Origin: Ifrita kowaldi
Taxonomy: Eukaryota; Chordata; Aves; Passeriformes; Cinclosomatidae
Direction of reading: 5' to 3'
DNA length: 64,000 nt
NCBI GenBank assembly: GCA_013398055.1
Contig: VZRS01000485.1
Coordinates: forward strand, 62,001 to 126,000
The stretch's first letter is position 1, and the number at the start of each line of letters is the position of its first letter. Both the position numbers and the translations under genes were made by a program. Below are positions 10,316 through 20,793 of this stretch, in pieces. The notes under the pieces were generated by a model. The model was not told the DNA's origin. It ran no database searches and worked only from the letters and a program-made list of their open reading frames with translations.

Positions 10316-11194
10316 CTTCTTCTTTCCAAGGGACTCCTCAGGAGTGTGCGTGGCTTTCCTCTTCAAGTTCTGCTTCCTCCCACCAGGAAGGTCCTTGCTC
10401 TCTGCTTTCCTCTGGTGTCCATCTTTCCTGGGGGGCTGAGGGACTTTCTCCAGGAGACAGAGATCTATTTTCACCACAAGGCGCTCACGGGTTGGGGGGT
10501 CCCTCACCGGTGACAGCAACTTCCCCCCGAGAGGCAAGGGCAGTTTTTCCTTGTGCAAATCCTGAGGCCTGTGGCTGCTGGTCCTGATGGGGGTTGTGCC
10601 CTGGCCCTGAGGAAGGGCACTGAAAGCATCACGTGCCTGGGCATCTCCCATGAGCTTGGGGTCCAAGAAGGGTTTGGCATTGGCCTGGTGGGAGCCCTTG
10701 TTCTTTTTTTTCTCAGAGAGCTCTTGAAGTCCTGGCTTCAGGTCTTTTCTGTCAGTGGATTTTGTCTTCACTGTTTTTTTCACCTTCAGCTTGTCCCTAG
10801 AAGACTGGTCCGTGACCTCCAAAGGACCAGGCTCACTCTCCACCTTCAGGCCTCTCTTGGGCCCCTGGTGCACCAGGGGCTTGCTGGGCCTTTTGATCCC
10901 CACAGTCTGCCTGGGCGAGGGCTCCTCAGCGTGTGCGGGAGGCTTCTGGCAGCTGCGTTTGGTCGGAAGAGGAGCCTCCTGAGGAGCCCTGGCCACTTGG
11001 CTCTTGTGAGGAGGCTCCCTCAGCTCAGCATGCTGCTGGCAGGAATTGCTGCTGATGCCCCGCTCCTGCTTCTTGCCCTCCTCATGTCCATCCCCACAGG
11101 CAATTTCACTGAGGCTCTCTGTTGGCACTGCTGGTGGGTTCACCTTGGTCAGCCAGTTGTCAAGCTGCCACTTATTAGAAGTTGGTGGCTCGGG
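10316..11194 (-). CDS. AFF1: AFF1 large central exon: NKW motif, basic region, AF9/ENL-binding motif
   Basis: The exon has 879 bases and 293 codons, phase 0 on both sides. It opens with PEPPTSNKWQLDNWLTKVNP, the family NKW motif that in AF4 contributes to SL1 recruitment and transactivation. Then come basic, disordered stretches (APQEAPLPTKRSCQKPPA, RQTVGIKRPSKP, SSRDKLKVKK, LSEKKKNKGS). The block KLPLPLGGKLLSPVRD and the motif LVVKIDLCLLEKVPQPP follow. The latter fits the short hydrophobic beta-strand by which AFF proteins bind the ANC1 homology domain of AF9/ENL (human AFF1: LMVKITLDLLSRIPQPP). The exon ends SLGKKK before GTGAGA. The acceptor is GTCTGCAG. A long open frame on the plus strand (10553-11398) is an antisense shadow. 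Confidence 0.96.
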
Positions 11195-12503
11195 CTGCAG
11201 ACAAGAAGAGAAAGGGAGGATTCAAAACTGATGCCTTTATGGGCTATTTCCATCCTAGCACAGCTCACCAGAGCCCAGGGACTCTTGCCTAGAGGTCTCA
11301 AAGTGTGTGCTTTTGCATGTGAAGAACTGATTATAAACAAACAGGCCATGTGCACTGACTTGCTCCAGAGCATCATAGACGAACATCTGGCTGAATAAAA
11401 AAAGGATAAAAAGGTCAATGGCAAGTAGCTAGGACTTCATTAGTATTTTCAGGACAAACCAAGCAGAATTTGGTAAAAGAAGAGAAGTGTAACTTCTGCG
11501 TCCTTCAAAGACACCATACTGCAGTGGGCAAAGTCTGTAACTGAACTGCTGGAGGGCAAAGAGTATGAGAGTGAGATGGAAAGATAGGCTGTCTCAAAGC
11601 TTGTTTTTGGCTTCTCCCTGTTCATGCACTTCTAAGGTGAAAATAAAGAAAGCTAGAGCTGAGACAGGGGAGAAAAATAAATTACAAGGGCTTTGTAAGA
11701 GTACCTCAAAACTGCCAGTGGATTGTTTTACATCAGCTGTGGTCTGCAGATACAGCCATGCACTTCCCACTGGCCTGATAATGTTTTGCAAGCGGGAGGA
11801 ACTGTTTGAAAGCATGGGACATGAGCACTTCTGCAGAAGATTTTTTTAAAAATGCATGGCCTCAATTATGAAAGTTTAAGGGACCAAGTTCTGTTTGTCT
11901 GCTTTCCCAATAAAAGCCTCAGAAATGCCACTGCAGCAGTATCCAAGCCAAATTCAACAGCAGCAAGACTAAGCATATTCCAGCCCTTCCTGCAATTCTG
12001 GTCCCTTCAGCTGTGACCTGGGAGAAGCTGAATCTGTCACTCGGGCACAGAAGCTGCAGGGAGGCAGCAGCTCCTCTTAAATTATCAGGAAACTGGTCTC
12101 ACCCTGACACTGCCCATAAAGTCACCCAGAAATCCTGCATGGGCAGAGGTGGGCCCCATACAGCCCAGCCCAGCCATGCTTCCCATCTGTGCCTTGCTTG
12201 TGTCTCCCCAGTGAAGGCATTGATTCCTCCAGGAGAGCTAGACAACTGTGCCAAAGGACACAGGGAAACACCTCCAGACTGGGCATCTCAAAGTCTAATT
12301 ATGCTGTTACTAAGGGTAACTAAGGCTGACAAACTCTAGAAGGGAAGCAAAGGGCAAGAAAAGTCGAGTGATGCAGCAAATATGACAAAGGGACACCTGA
12401 ACAATGACAGTGCTTCAGGTCTCCTGCCCTGACTGCATTGAGACAGCAGAGAGTGTGAGGCAAGGGGCTGTGTAAGCAGCCTCTGCCTTTTATTTGCATT
12501 CAC
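11195..12503 (-). other. AFF1 intron
   Basis: This 1.3 kb intron has donor GTGAAT and acceptor GTCTGCAG. No repeat or gene is recognised in it. Confidence 0.85.
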
Positions 12504-12650
12504 CTCAGGTGCTGGTGCTCTTGGAGGGTCGTTCGCTTCACTGTCACTCGAGTGGCTCTCTGTCTCCGAGTCTGAGGAGCTGTCTGAGTCACTGGTGCTC
12601 CCTGACTCCGAGCTGCTGGAATGTGCTGATGCCACACTCTTGGGCTGGGA
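12504..12650 (-). CDS. AFF1: AFF1 coding exon, serine/acidic (pSER, SDE) transactivation region
   Basis: The exon has 147 bases and 49 codons, phase 0 on both sides. It reads SQPKSVASAHSSSSESGSTS, then a run of Ser, Asp and Glu (SDSDSSSDSETES), and ends DPPRAPAPE. Human AFF1 has VASAHSSSAESESTSDSDSS and ETPAPE here. This is the pSER domain core, the acidic/serine activator segment, a likely target of acidic-directed kinases. The exon starts after TTACAG. A second acceptor, TTGCAG, lies 10 bases upstream (exon start 12660) but would change the frame unless a different donor is used. The upstream human residues before VASAH are longer, so a small exon may be missing between 12650 and 14263. Confidence 0.94.
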
Positions 12651-14262
12651 CTGTAAGGAACTGCAAGGCCACCACGAGATAAAATTAGAAAGCAGCATGG
12701 CTGAAGGTTACTTACTTATTATATTGGCATGGCAGTATTCAAAAATAAAACTGAAACCCCATGTTTTGGCACTGAGATGAGAGGGGAGAAGGCCAGAGAA
12801 AAACATTGGCATGCTCAAAAAATAAAGCACTAGAATATAAAATTGCTGGAAATAATAAAACTTTCAAGTCCAACCCAGTCAAACATGTAAGCAGGATGAC
12901 ACTGCTACAATGTGAAACTGCATTTAGCCAATCAAAGTTTAAAAAGCACCAAAACTGCCCAGTGCTTTTCTGAAAACCCCAACCCTCAAAATGAAAAACT
13001 TGAAATAAAGGTGAACAAGACAGGAACACATATTTTGGGATGGTTTCTGTTTTTCCTGTTCTCCCCATTAAGTTTTCACTTCATCTGTGTTATTTGGTCA
13101 TGCTGCTGTAACCACTTCATTAATAGCCACATCAGGCAGCAGCATTTCTTGCAACACCCTCCTCTAATCAAAAGTGTCTTGCTCCACACTGACAATGGAG
13201 TGGATGGAATCAAGGGAGAGCTGTCACTTTCATGCACAGTGGTTTTTTTGTTTTGAAATGGGCTTACAAAATTAAAATGCAGATATTTTATTTTTTGTAC
13301 TTTGATTTCCCCACATCAGTATCTACACATTTGTATGAGTTGGAGGCAAGCTCCTTGCTGATCCAAGACTGATATCATGAGGACACTCCTATTTTAAGAG
13401 TTTGCAGAGACACAGATCATGCCAAGTATTGGTGTGCTCCTCTACAAGTCTGACTTTGCAGACCACTACCTTGTGCTTGAAGAATATGTATATCAAGCCC
13501 AAAAAAATCTATGTCAGTGCTGTTCTATAGGAAAAATTGTGAGCTTTTGCACCTTTCTTCCTCAAATGCTGGCATGTGGCTGTTCAGTCTACCTTGAATA
13601 TTGCTTCTGACTAACAATACATGGCAGGAACTGCTTACAGTCAGCTTCCTTTTCAAGAGGAGCTGAAACAGCCTCAATAAGTCTTCCTAACCCTTTCCTG
13701 TTCTTTACCCACTTGGCTGTTTTGGGCTTCCTTCTGAGCTAAAACTGGGCTCACATCTCACCCACTGCCACTACAGCTGAAAATCCCATTAGCTGCAGCG
13801 GGATCTACAGTGGGATCCCACACACTGGTGGAGGGGAGGGGGAGAAGAGAAGGGAGCAGTTGAGGAAACACAATTCTGGTTCATAGGCAAAATCCAGCAT
13901 GCCTGGATTATTCATTTCTAATTGGAGCTTTCTGGAAAACCCCCCACAACTAAAGCTGACTTTCAACAGCAGCCAGAAACCAAAGTCTGTAGCTACAGGA
14001 GAAACCAGGAACCCCTACCCTCCTACCCCACACATAAAAGCAGTTTTGTTTTTCTCCTTATGTGGTCTAGCAAGTAGTTTGGGAACAAACCTGTACCTTG
14101 GAGGAGCAAGTGAAGAAGGTGACTTTTCAACAACCTGTTTTGTTCACAAAAACAAAGAGGAGAGGGGGAGGAAAGGTTAGCTCAGAACTCAGAACAATGC
14201 AACAAGTGGTGATGTTTAAAGGGAAGTCTGTGTGCCTAGTGTATAAAACAGCTAAAACCGAC
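12651..14262 (-). other. AFF1 intron
   Basis: This 1.6 kb intron separates the ALF end from the pSER exon. Human AFF1 has about 12-15 extra residues (EKPPSSSAPP-like) at this junction. I searched the minus strand here for such a mini-exon and found none I could support. Confidence 0.7.
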
Positions 14263-14317
14263 TTGGTCGTCACCACTCTCTTCACTATCACTGAGCTGCA
14301 GGTCGTCCTGGAGCATT
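14263..14317 (-). CDS. AFF1: AFF1 coding exon, end of ALF region
   Basis: The exon has 55 bases: one base completing a Ser codon and 18 codons, MLQDDLQLSDSEESGDDQ. It matches human MLEDDLQLSDSEDSDSEQ and AFF4 MLKDDLKLSSSEDSDGEQ, so the identity is clear. It is an acidic, phosphorylatable motif at the end of the ALF (AF4/LAF4/FMR2) region. The acceptor TGTCTTTCAG is strong. The donor used here is GTCGGT, directly after the Gln codon. This is a poor donor, so the right splice site could be another one nearby. The phase (0) fits the next exon with this choice. Confidence 0.85.
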
Positions 14318-15965
14318 CTGAAAGACAACCAGAAGATAAATATCAGCCAAGGCAGACACATTTTGAAGCAGCAGGCACTGAAAAAGATTTGGTTTGTGCT
14401 TGTCAAAACAAACCAACCTCCCCCATCCTTTCTGAACATTTGGCATGCTCAATCTACTAAACCCTGTCATTACCTGAAATGAATGGTTAAAATGTTCTGC
14501 TTTTTTTTTTTACTTCTGCTTTCCAACTGACCTTGGGATATTTTGTAATGGAGGTCTGTAGCAATGGCTGTCATTTACACATAACAAAGACCAAGTTCTG
14601 TGTGGGGAATGCTCCTCAGGAAGGCTATCTAGCACACTGGCACAGGGTGGAAGAAGTCTGATCCTGGTACAGTAAGAGACTCTCATGCTATGAGCCTGCA
14701 CTGGCTCCCCAAGGGACAGAAAGCATCAGGAGCAACAGGAGCTGTGCATGTCCACACACTCTGCTCTCAGGGGCTGCGAATATTTCTTCTGTCCCAGGGG
14801 TTCTCATTTTGCTGCTCTAGTCTCCTAATTGCACATATGTAAGTCAATGCCCATCTCCCATCTCTTCTCTCCACAATGAACTCCATGCTCCTGCACATCT
14901 CAGCAGTAAGGTCGAGCAGCTCAGGTACTCAGAGCAGTTTACAAGTGGGGAGGCACGAGCTCTGTTTCACTATTGCTAGAGAAGAGAGCAGGCTGCCCAC
15001 AAGTATTTCCAAAAGCATCATTTAGTCCTCTGCCTGAAGGTGGTAACTACTGTTTGCAATTTCAATATATTACCAAGGTTGTTAAAAGGCTGGAAGGGAA
15101 GGAGAGGGACCCAAAATTCTCCCAGGTTGTTATTCCCCTCCTTGGCAATCTTGCAGGCAACCCAAAGGAGTTCAAAAATAGGCAGGCAAAACTTGGCTAT
15201 TCAAAAGTATAGTTATTCAAATCTTGAAACTAGCTGGTGATTGACTCCTCAACCCAGAGGATTATTCAAGTGTCCTTCCAAAAATGGGATCAAAAGCTTG
15301 GGAACTGAGACAGGGATTTTAATCAATCAGATCAAGCCTCTGCTTATTTCAACCTCATTTCAAACCACGTGTTTTCTGTGAGAAATTTTTCTTATGGCCA
15401 AATAAGAAAAATAAGACTCTGACCCCTCATGACAACATGTTTTATAGCAAGCAAACAAATATAAATGATCCCCAGTGAACCACATCACCCTGGAAAGAGG
15501 GAGAGAAAGTTGGAAAAAGTAGTTTCTTTCTTTGTTCAGGCATTGTGACTGCCATTCCCCTGTGATCTACCCTCCACTGCCTCATTTCCTCACACACCTT
15601 CTCGGTGGAAATCACCTCTTGCCTCTTCATTGAGAGTAAACACTGAAGGGAAGCTCTATGAGACACCACCTTGGAAAAGGAGAGCCCTGAATTTCCTACA
15701 GAAGGCAAACAGCCTGCAGCAATCCTGCATGAGCCAGCTCTGCATGCGGGCCAGAGCCCAAGCTCACTGCCAGACAGATGAGGCACAGAAAGATCAAAAG
15801 AACAATACAGGCACTCTCCACTCTTCTGGGCAGTTTAGCCAAGCACCTACTGGTATCTCAGTGAATCCTTTTTATTTTCTTTTACAACTCCTTAGGGGAA
15901 GGAGTCCTTCAAAGATGGTAGTGTAGAAACTGCCAGGGATGCAAAAATACGCTGAAAGTTTTTGA

Positions 15966-16020
15966 ATTTGCTTTTTGGTTTGTTTTTCGCTTGTTTGTTT
16001 GTGTTTGTTTTATTTTTTTC
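15966..16020. repeat. T-rich low-complexity tract with TTTG units
   Basis: This is a run of TTTG/TTTGT-like units and T homopolymers, about 55 bases long. It looks like a simple, unstable sequence and sits just left of a CR1 3' end. Confidence 0.75.
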
Positions 16021-16071
16021 TGCTTTAAAAATTGTGGACTAAAGGCTTATTTCCTTTAGAGGTAAGAGGAT

Positions 16072-16140
16072 AATCATAGAATCATAGAATGGTTTCGGTT
16101 GGAAGGGACCTTAGAGATCCTGCTGTGGACAGGGATGTGC
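16072..16140 (-). mobile_element. CR1 LINE 3' end
   Basis: The plus strand reads AATCATAGAATCATAGAATG followed by GGTTTCGGTTGGAAGGGACC. This is the reverse complement of the conserved CR1 3' terminus with its ATTCTATGAT tail repeat. The insertion therefore points to the minus strand. It is a short 5'-truncated copy, and the region after about 16120 is shortened compared with the usual CR1 consensus. Confidence 0.88.
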
Positions 16141-18319
16141 AAAGAAACTACCTCTATCTTCTCAAGTCTGATTTAACTGTTTTTAATAAAAAGGACTACT
16201 TTTTCCCCCTGAGCTGCTGGTAAATAAAATCCATCAGCATAAAAGAACACTGCAACTACATATGCTCTATTTGGGATCAAGGAAGAACACTAGACTTCAA
16301 GGCATACTTCTGCAAGGGTAGACAAAGCCAGTTTCCCCGAAACAGGGTTTTGACAAATTGTTAAATAGGCTAGTTAAAGAAAATAAATCTGCCTTAATAA
16401 TTTTAACGCTCCAGTTAGCTCAGGAGTTAATAGATGCCAAGGTTTCATTTGCAGGACCTGTTCATTTGCAGCTTATGTACACACCATTAATCTCCCTACA
16501 GCTATTTAAAAAGAGTTCTTTTAGTGAGAGAAGCAGCACTAAAATTATTATCACTTGCCAAACAACCTCACTGAAAGCACAGGCTGGTCCCTCTCTGCTA
16601 GCCAGGTTAAAGATGCATCACCAAGAATGGGCTGGCATGTCCCCTTTTGAAAGAAGGGCTGCTTCCATTCCAGTACTGCCAGGTGCAAACTTCAGGGCTG
16701 CATTCAAGAATGAAATCCATCTGGGAAATCCCTACACGCTCTGAAAAGCTGAATGCTTAATTTGGGCACACAGATGCCCTGGGATTTCATCTTCTAATTA
16801 ACCAGCACAAACGCTGTTTGTTTTCAGCCAGCCACACTTTGCAACACAAGCTACTCCAGGCAGCTGAATTTTCAGACAGTCACGTGTGCTTTGAACAGCA
16901 CAGAAAGCCAGGCCTGTTGTGCCAAAGAAAACAAACACAAAAAAGGAGGGGTGCATCGGTTCAAGGGAAAGATGTAGAGGAAGTCCTCGGGCAAACCTCA
17001 CTTGGACACAAACCCAGGCCACCCTGTTCCTCCTGCTTCCACTGCCTTTGCCTGCCATGGGCACACACATCCCTTGCAGGTGAGCACTGGCTCTGAAGTG
17101 CCCAGCAGGGATGCTGAGCAGAGAGGGGATTATGGCTAAGGACAGAGTTCCTTAGCCAAAGGAGCCAAATTTACATGCCAAATTTACAATCCTGGCCCTG
17201 TGGGCTAAGAAAGGAGTCTTTTCCAATTTTTGTCTGCAGGAAAAGTCTCTTCTCTCTCTGCTGCCTGGAACACTGACTGAAGGGCTAAAGGGATTTTTTA
17301 CAAGCAGCTGAGAACTGAAATAATGATGATGGTCATAGGGTGGCTGAGGAGGAAGGCACAGCCTGGAGCAGTTGGAACTACTAGTTTTAATAGTGCAATG
17401 AAAATTTCCAGAAGTCATTGAGGACCAAACTGGGGTGGAAGAAAGTGAAGCAAAATAAGGAGGAGATTAAGGGAGTAGCTGACTGCTCAGCAGGACACAA
17501 TCCCACACTCCCAGTGAGTGAGGGCTCCTCTGCATCATGCTGGAACAGTAGGAAAAGGGTTGTTTAACAGACCCTACAGAGCTTGAGTGAACAATTCTAC
17601 AATCTCAACCAAGATGGAGACATGCTTTTGCTCTTACTTGCGACTAGCCCAGTTTTGTTTTGTTTTTAATTAAATGATTTGTGATAAGGAAAAGGTAAAC
17701 AAGTGGAGTAAGCCGTACAAGTCTGTAGTTTGCAGCCTTCCATGGAACAACGTATCATGGAGTAATGAGATCTTTATGTGTCATATCAACTGACAGACAT
17801 TTAAATTTAATGGTTCAGCAAGTGCCTTGCACATGGGCCCCTGAGCCTTCCAGACATGGAAAGATTTCCATTTGTTACTCAGGGCTCAGAACCCACCAAT
17901 GCTGCATTTGGCCAAGTTAATCCTGAAAGATTAATGTCAACCCACACAAAACTGCTTTCAAGCAACTTCTGTAATTAACCTAATTAGCAGATAACCACTT
18001 TTCGCCTACAAGGACAGCACCAAGTTATTTTATCCACCAATTTTTTTTTTTTTGCTTTAAAATTTCAGCCCTGGTTTTTACAGTTATTGTAGCTGTAGCT
18101 TTACTAGCCCTCCCAGGTTTCAAAACAATATCCAGAATCAGATTCAGTTTGGATCCTTTGTAACTTATGTAAGTTGGATACATTATTGTAGGTTGAAGAG
18201 CACAAAAGTGTGATGTGAAACAGCCACAGATTAAAAGAACAAAATAACTTTAATCTGGTGCATTAATAGTTGGGTTTTTTCTTCAGTTTTCTTTTGGTTT
18301 TAACACAGTCATCATAAAC

Positions 18320-18414
18320 ATGACAAGGTTTAGTGGACTTGGCATTGTCAGGTTAAGAGTTAGTCTTGATGATCTTAAAGGTCTTTTCCAACCTAAACAA
18401 TTCTATGATTCCAT
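18320..18414 (+). mobile_element. CR1 LINE 3' end
   Basis: The plus strand reads CTTGATGATCTTAAAGGTCT, then TTTCCAACCTAAACAATTC, then TATGATT. This is the typical CR1 3' untranslated end with its ATTCTATGAT tail, here in plus orientation and opposite to AFF1. The left boundary is uncertain because 5' truncation is normal for CR1. Confidence 0.85.
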
Positions 18415-18588
18415 CATGCAACAATTACATTTCTGTTGGTAAAAATTCCCTCCATTGAAGTTTTCTAAGGCAAATCAGACTGATAAAACCTTAATCTTCA
18501 GAAACATCAAGTAACCCAAAATTTAGTTCATTCCAGATTCTTTTAATTAACTGCACAGTAGGGATGTGAACAGGGTCTGGTTACTTAC

Positions 18589-18640
18589 GATGTTCTTGGC
18601 TGAGAACTAGGCAACGTTTCTGAAGGTGCTCCATACTGCT
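18589..18640 (-). CDS. AFF1: AFF1 mini-exon in ALF region
   Basis: The exon has 52 bases: two bases completing a Lys codon, 16 codons and two bases of a Ser codon. It encodes QYGAPSETLPSSQPRT. Human AFF1 has KQYDTSSKTHSNSQQGTSS here, so the K-Q-Y start, Ser/Gln-rich composition and phases agree. The acceptor is GATTTCCAG and the donor is GTAAGT, both good. The exon is too small to stand alone. It is accepted because it links the frame of its two neighbours exactly. Confidence 0.87.
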
Positions 18641-19013
18641 CTGGAAATCAGAAATGAATAGGTTGGGTTTATTTGCCTCCTTTGTAGCCTGTTTTACCCT
18701 ACGGTCTCTGAGCACCAGATTAGACTCATCACTTTCTTCTAGGACATAATCGTCATTCAGATTATTCATCATTTCAAATGGGGTTTCCTAATGAAATGCT
18801 GTTTGTCCTCTGATGAACTGCTGCCTCAATATCTAGGTAATGAATGTATACAAATTCTAAAGCCATTTCTAAATTCATCACTGTTCAACAAAGCAGAGAA
18901 AACCATGCCTCTTAATCAATGCAAACATTTGACACGTCATGTATAACACACAACACACAAAACTATCTGTCAATACACATATAACACTGTGTTTCCCTTG
19001 GGTATCTACTTAC
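18641..19013 (-). other. AFF1 intron
   Basis: This 373-base intron has a GTAAGT donor. No feature is seen in it. Confidence 0.8.
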
Positions 19014-19050
19014 TCTGATCCTTTGCTACAGATCCTTCAGGTTGCAATTC
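19014..19050 (-). CDS. AFF1: AFF1 mini-exon (37 bases) in ALF region
   Basis: The exon encodes ELQPEGSVAKDQ plus the first base of a Lys codon. In human AFF1 the same slot is DSQHVSSVTQNQ, also 12 codons plus one base. The sequence is poorly conserved, but length, phase (0 in, 1 out), the pattern xxQxxxSVxxxQ, the acceptor TTTTTTCTAG and the donor GTAAGT all agree. It follows directly after the conserved ELL-binding exon. Confidence 0.84.
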
Positions 19051-19640
19051 CTAGAAAAAAGGGACAAAGCGCAAACTGAGAATAAAATAAACAAGCTCTC
19101 TTATAAGAGCAGCATACCTATGATTTGTTTTCCATGTGTTACTTGACTGTAATAAACACTTCAACTAGCTTGTCAAAGCATCCAATAGTCTAAGCTGGCC
19201 TGACCTAGCTTAGCACGGACAGAAATGATAACGTGCTACTGTCACCAAAAATGTGTTGCTAGCACATTAGGGGTATGTACATGCTTGAAGAAATATTTTT
19301 AAAATTTTATAAGAGCTGCCAAACACTTCTGTTTAACATGGTCAGCAAATATTTCTGTTGACAAAAAGATAAAATGTATTTTGTGCTTCAGCAGAGATAC
19401 TTAAAATGTTTCAGAAAAGCAGTTGCATTTGAAGACCACAATCACAACAAACATCTAAGGTGCTGAAGCATTTTTTATTCATCCCCATTGTGCTTTAATT
19501 TATCTGACTACTCCTGAAGGTAATACCTCCTAGCAGCCCTTATTTATACAAGGGGGACAAAATCAGATGGAAACACATGCAAGAGCCAGAAACCTCTCTT
19601 CTAGTTTATCAAAAGTCCTGGCAGAAAGAGGGCATCTTAC
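19051..19640 (-). other. AFF1 intron
   Basis: This 590-base intron has donor GTAAGA and acceptor TTTTTTCTAG. Nothing else is recognised in it. Confidence 0.8.
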
Positions 19641-19727
19641 CTTTGTTGGGAATGGAAATTTGGAAGGCTCTGCTTTAGTGGGTGTATTAAGAGCTGTCAG
19701 GGGAGGTGGCCAAGAGCGGGTCATTTC
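19641..19727 (-). CDS. AFF1: AFF1 coding exon, ELL-binding / ALF core
   Basis: The exon has 87 bases and 29 codons: EMTRSWPPPLTALNTPTKAE followed by PSKFPFPTK. It is nearly the same as human AFF1 and AFF4 (EMTHSWPPPLTAIHTP and PSKFPFPTK). In AFF4 this peptide is the binding site for the C-terminal domain of ELL1/ELL2 in the super elongation complex. It also lies in the ALF region that in mammalian AF4 is linked to SIAH-dependent turnover. The acceptor is TTTGCAG and the donor is GTAAGA; phase 0 on both sides. It is the best conserved exon in the window. Confidence 0.97.
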
Positions 19728-20748
19728 CTGCAAAGAGATTGAGAGGAGCAGCTATCAGGATTTTTGCTGATAGACACAGAACAAGTTTCATGCTTCAGAG
19801 ATTCATTTGGATCTACCTCTTCATGCATTTGGACATGTTTCCCCATGGTTGCTACAAAAATATTGATATGCATTACTAACAGGCAAGAACATAGGATATG
19901 TCTGGTGAAACACAAAAGGATGCCAGACTTCCTGGTGGAATCCTCGTGCTGCAACCCCAACCAGCACAGGGCAGCCAGTGGGCACCTGTGCACAGCTCCC
20001 CTGCAGCTAAAACACTGCCCCAACAGCAGCTTTTGAACAGCAATTGAAGCATCAGGGTTTTGCAACCTCAAGCAACAGTGAAGGAAGTGAATTGCAAAAA
20101 CCAAACTGTTCCACCAGGACTTCAGAGTCTCAGAATAGCATTTGACATCAAGGAACTGTCTTCTCAGGATCAGCACCACTGGCCTGGGAATCCCAAGGCA
20201 TTTTCACACCATGCACAGGGAAGGAAGGGGTAACATGGACTCAGCCACAGCCACTGGGAGCCTGTGCACTGCTCACAGAGTCAGTTCTGACACAAGGTTA
20301 CAGCAGAGACAGTTTTTCATCAGGCCTGGCTTTGCTCTGCATGAGTGGAGTGGAATTATAGTGAGGGAGTAGCAGCAGTGCCATGCACAGGCAGGTGGGA
20401 AGGACACAGGTGTGTTCCTGCTCAGGGCCATGCTGCTGGGGCTGGCAGCACGGACATGAGGCAGCATGTCCAGAGCCTTTGGAGGAGGGGCATTTGGGAA
20501 TGGCAACCCCCTGACTTGATGCAGGAGTAGCTCTGGCTGTCTCAGATGACTTGTCAGTCTCAAACTGCACCAGACTGTATTACATTTATGTACTGATAGA
20601 AAGACTGATCTTACAACTCCAGCTGACTCCTATCTTTACTTCTCCTCTGCTGAGTGAACAGAAGCAGGGAGGTATTTTTTCCCAACCATTACCTTAAGGC
20701 ATGCAAAAGCTAAGCAAACGCAGAGATCTATTATTTAAGAGTACCTAC
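19728..20748 (-). other. AFF1 intron
   Basis: This 1.0 kb intron has donor GTAGGT and acceptor TTTGCAG. No repeat is recognised, and short open frames on both strands are without family resemblance. Confidence 0.8.
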
Positions 20749-20793
20749 CCTCAAAATTTCTTCAATGGACTGCACATCAATGGCGCTGGTTTG
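20749..20793 (-). CDS. AFF1: AFF1 45-base exon, start of ELL-binding region
   Basis: The exon has 15 codons, QTSAIDVQSIEEILR, phase 0 on both sides. Human AFF1 has QTYSNEVHCVEEILK with the same length. The V-x-x-(V/I)-(D/E)-EILK core is shared with AFF4 and begins the amphipathic helix that contacts ELL. The acceptor is CTTGTTACAG and the donor is GTAGGT. In humans the leukaemia translocation breakpoints fall in introns around this part of the gene. Confidence 0.93.

Larger units (their letters stand above)
14318..18588 (-). other. AFF1 intron (4.3 kb) with two CR1 3' ends
   Basis: The intron has donor GTAAGT and acceptor TTTCAG. It contains CR1 tails at about 16072-16140 and 18320-18414 and a T/G-rich low-complexity stretch at 15966-16020. 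Apart from these I see only ordinary intronic sequence. Confidence 0.8.

Noticed and set aside
10553..11398. Long open frame (281 codons) on the plus strand
   Set aside because: It lies antisense to the large AFF1 exon, whose minus-strand frame matches the family along its whole length. It has no family resemblance and is a shadow of GC-rich coding sequence.
17315..17350. C/D-box snoRNA-like pattern (ATGATGG ... CTGA)
   Set aside because: The boxes are too close together and there is no terminal stem or guide context.
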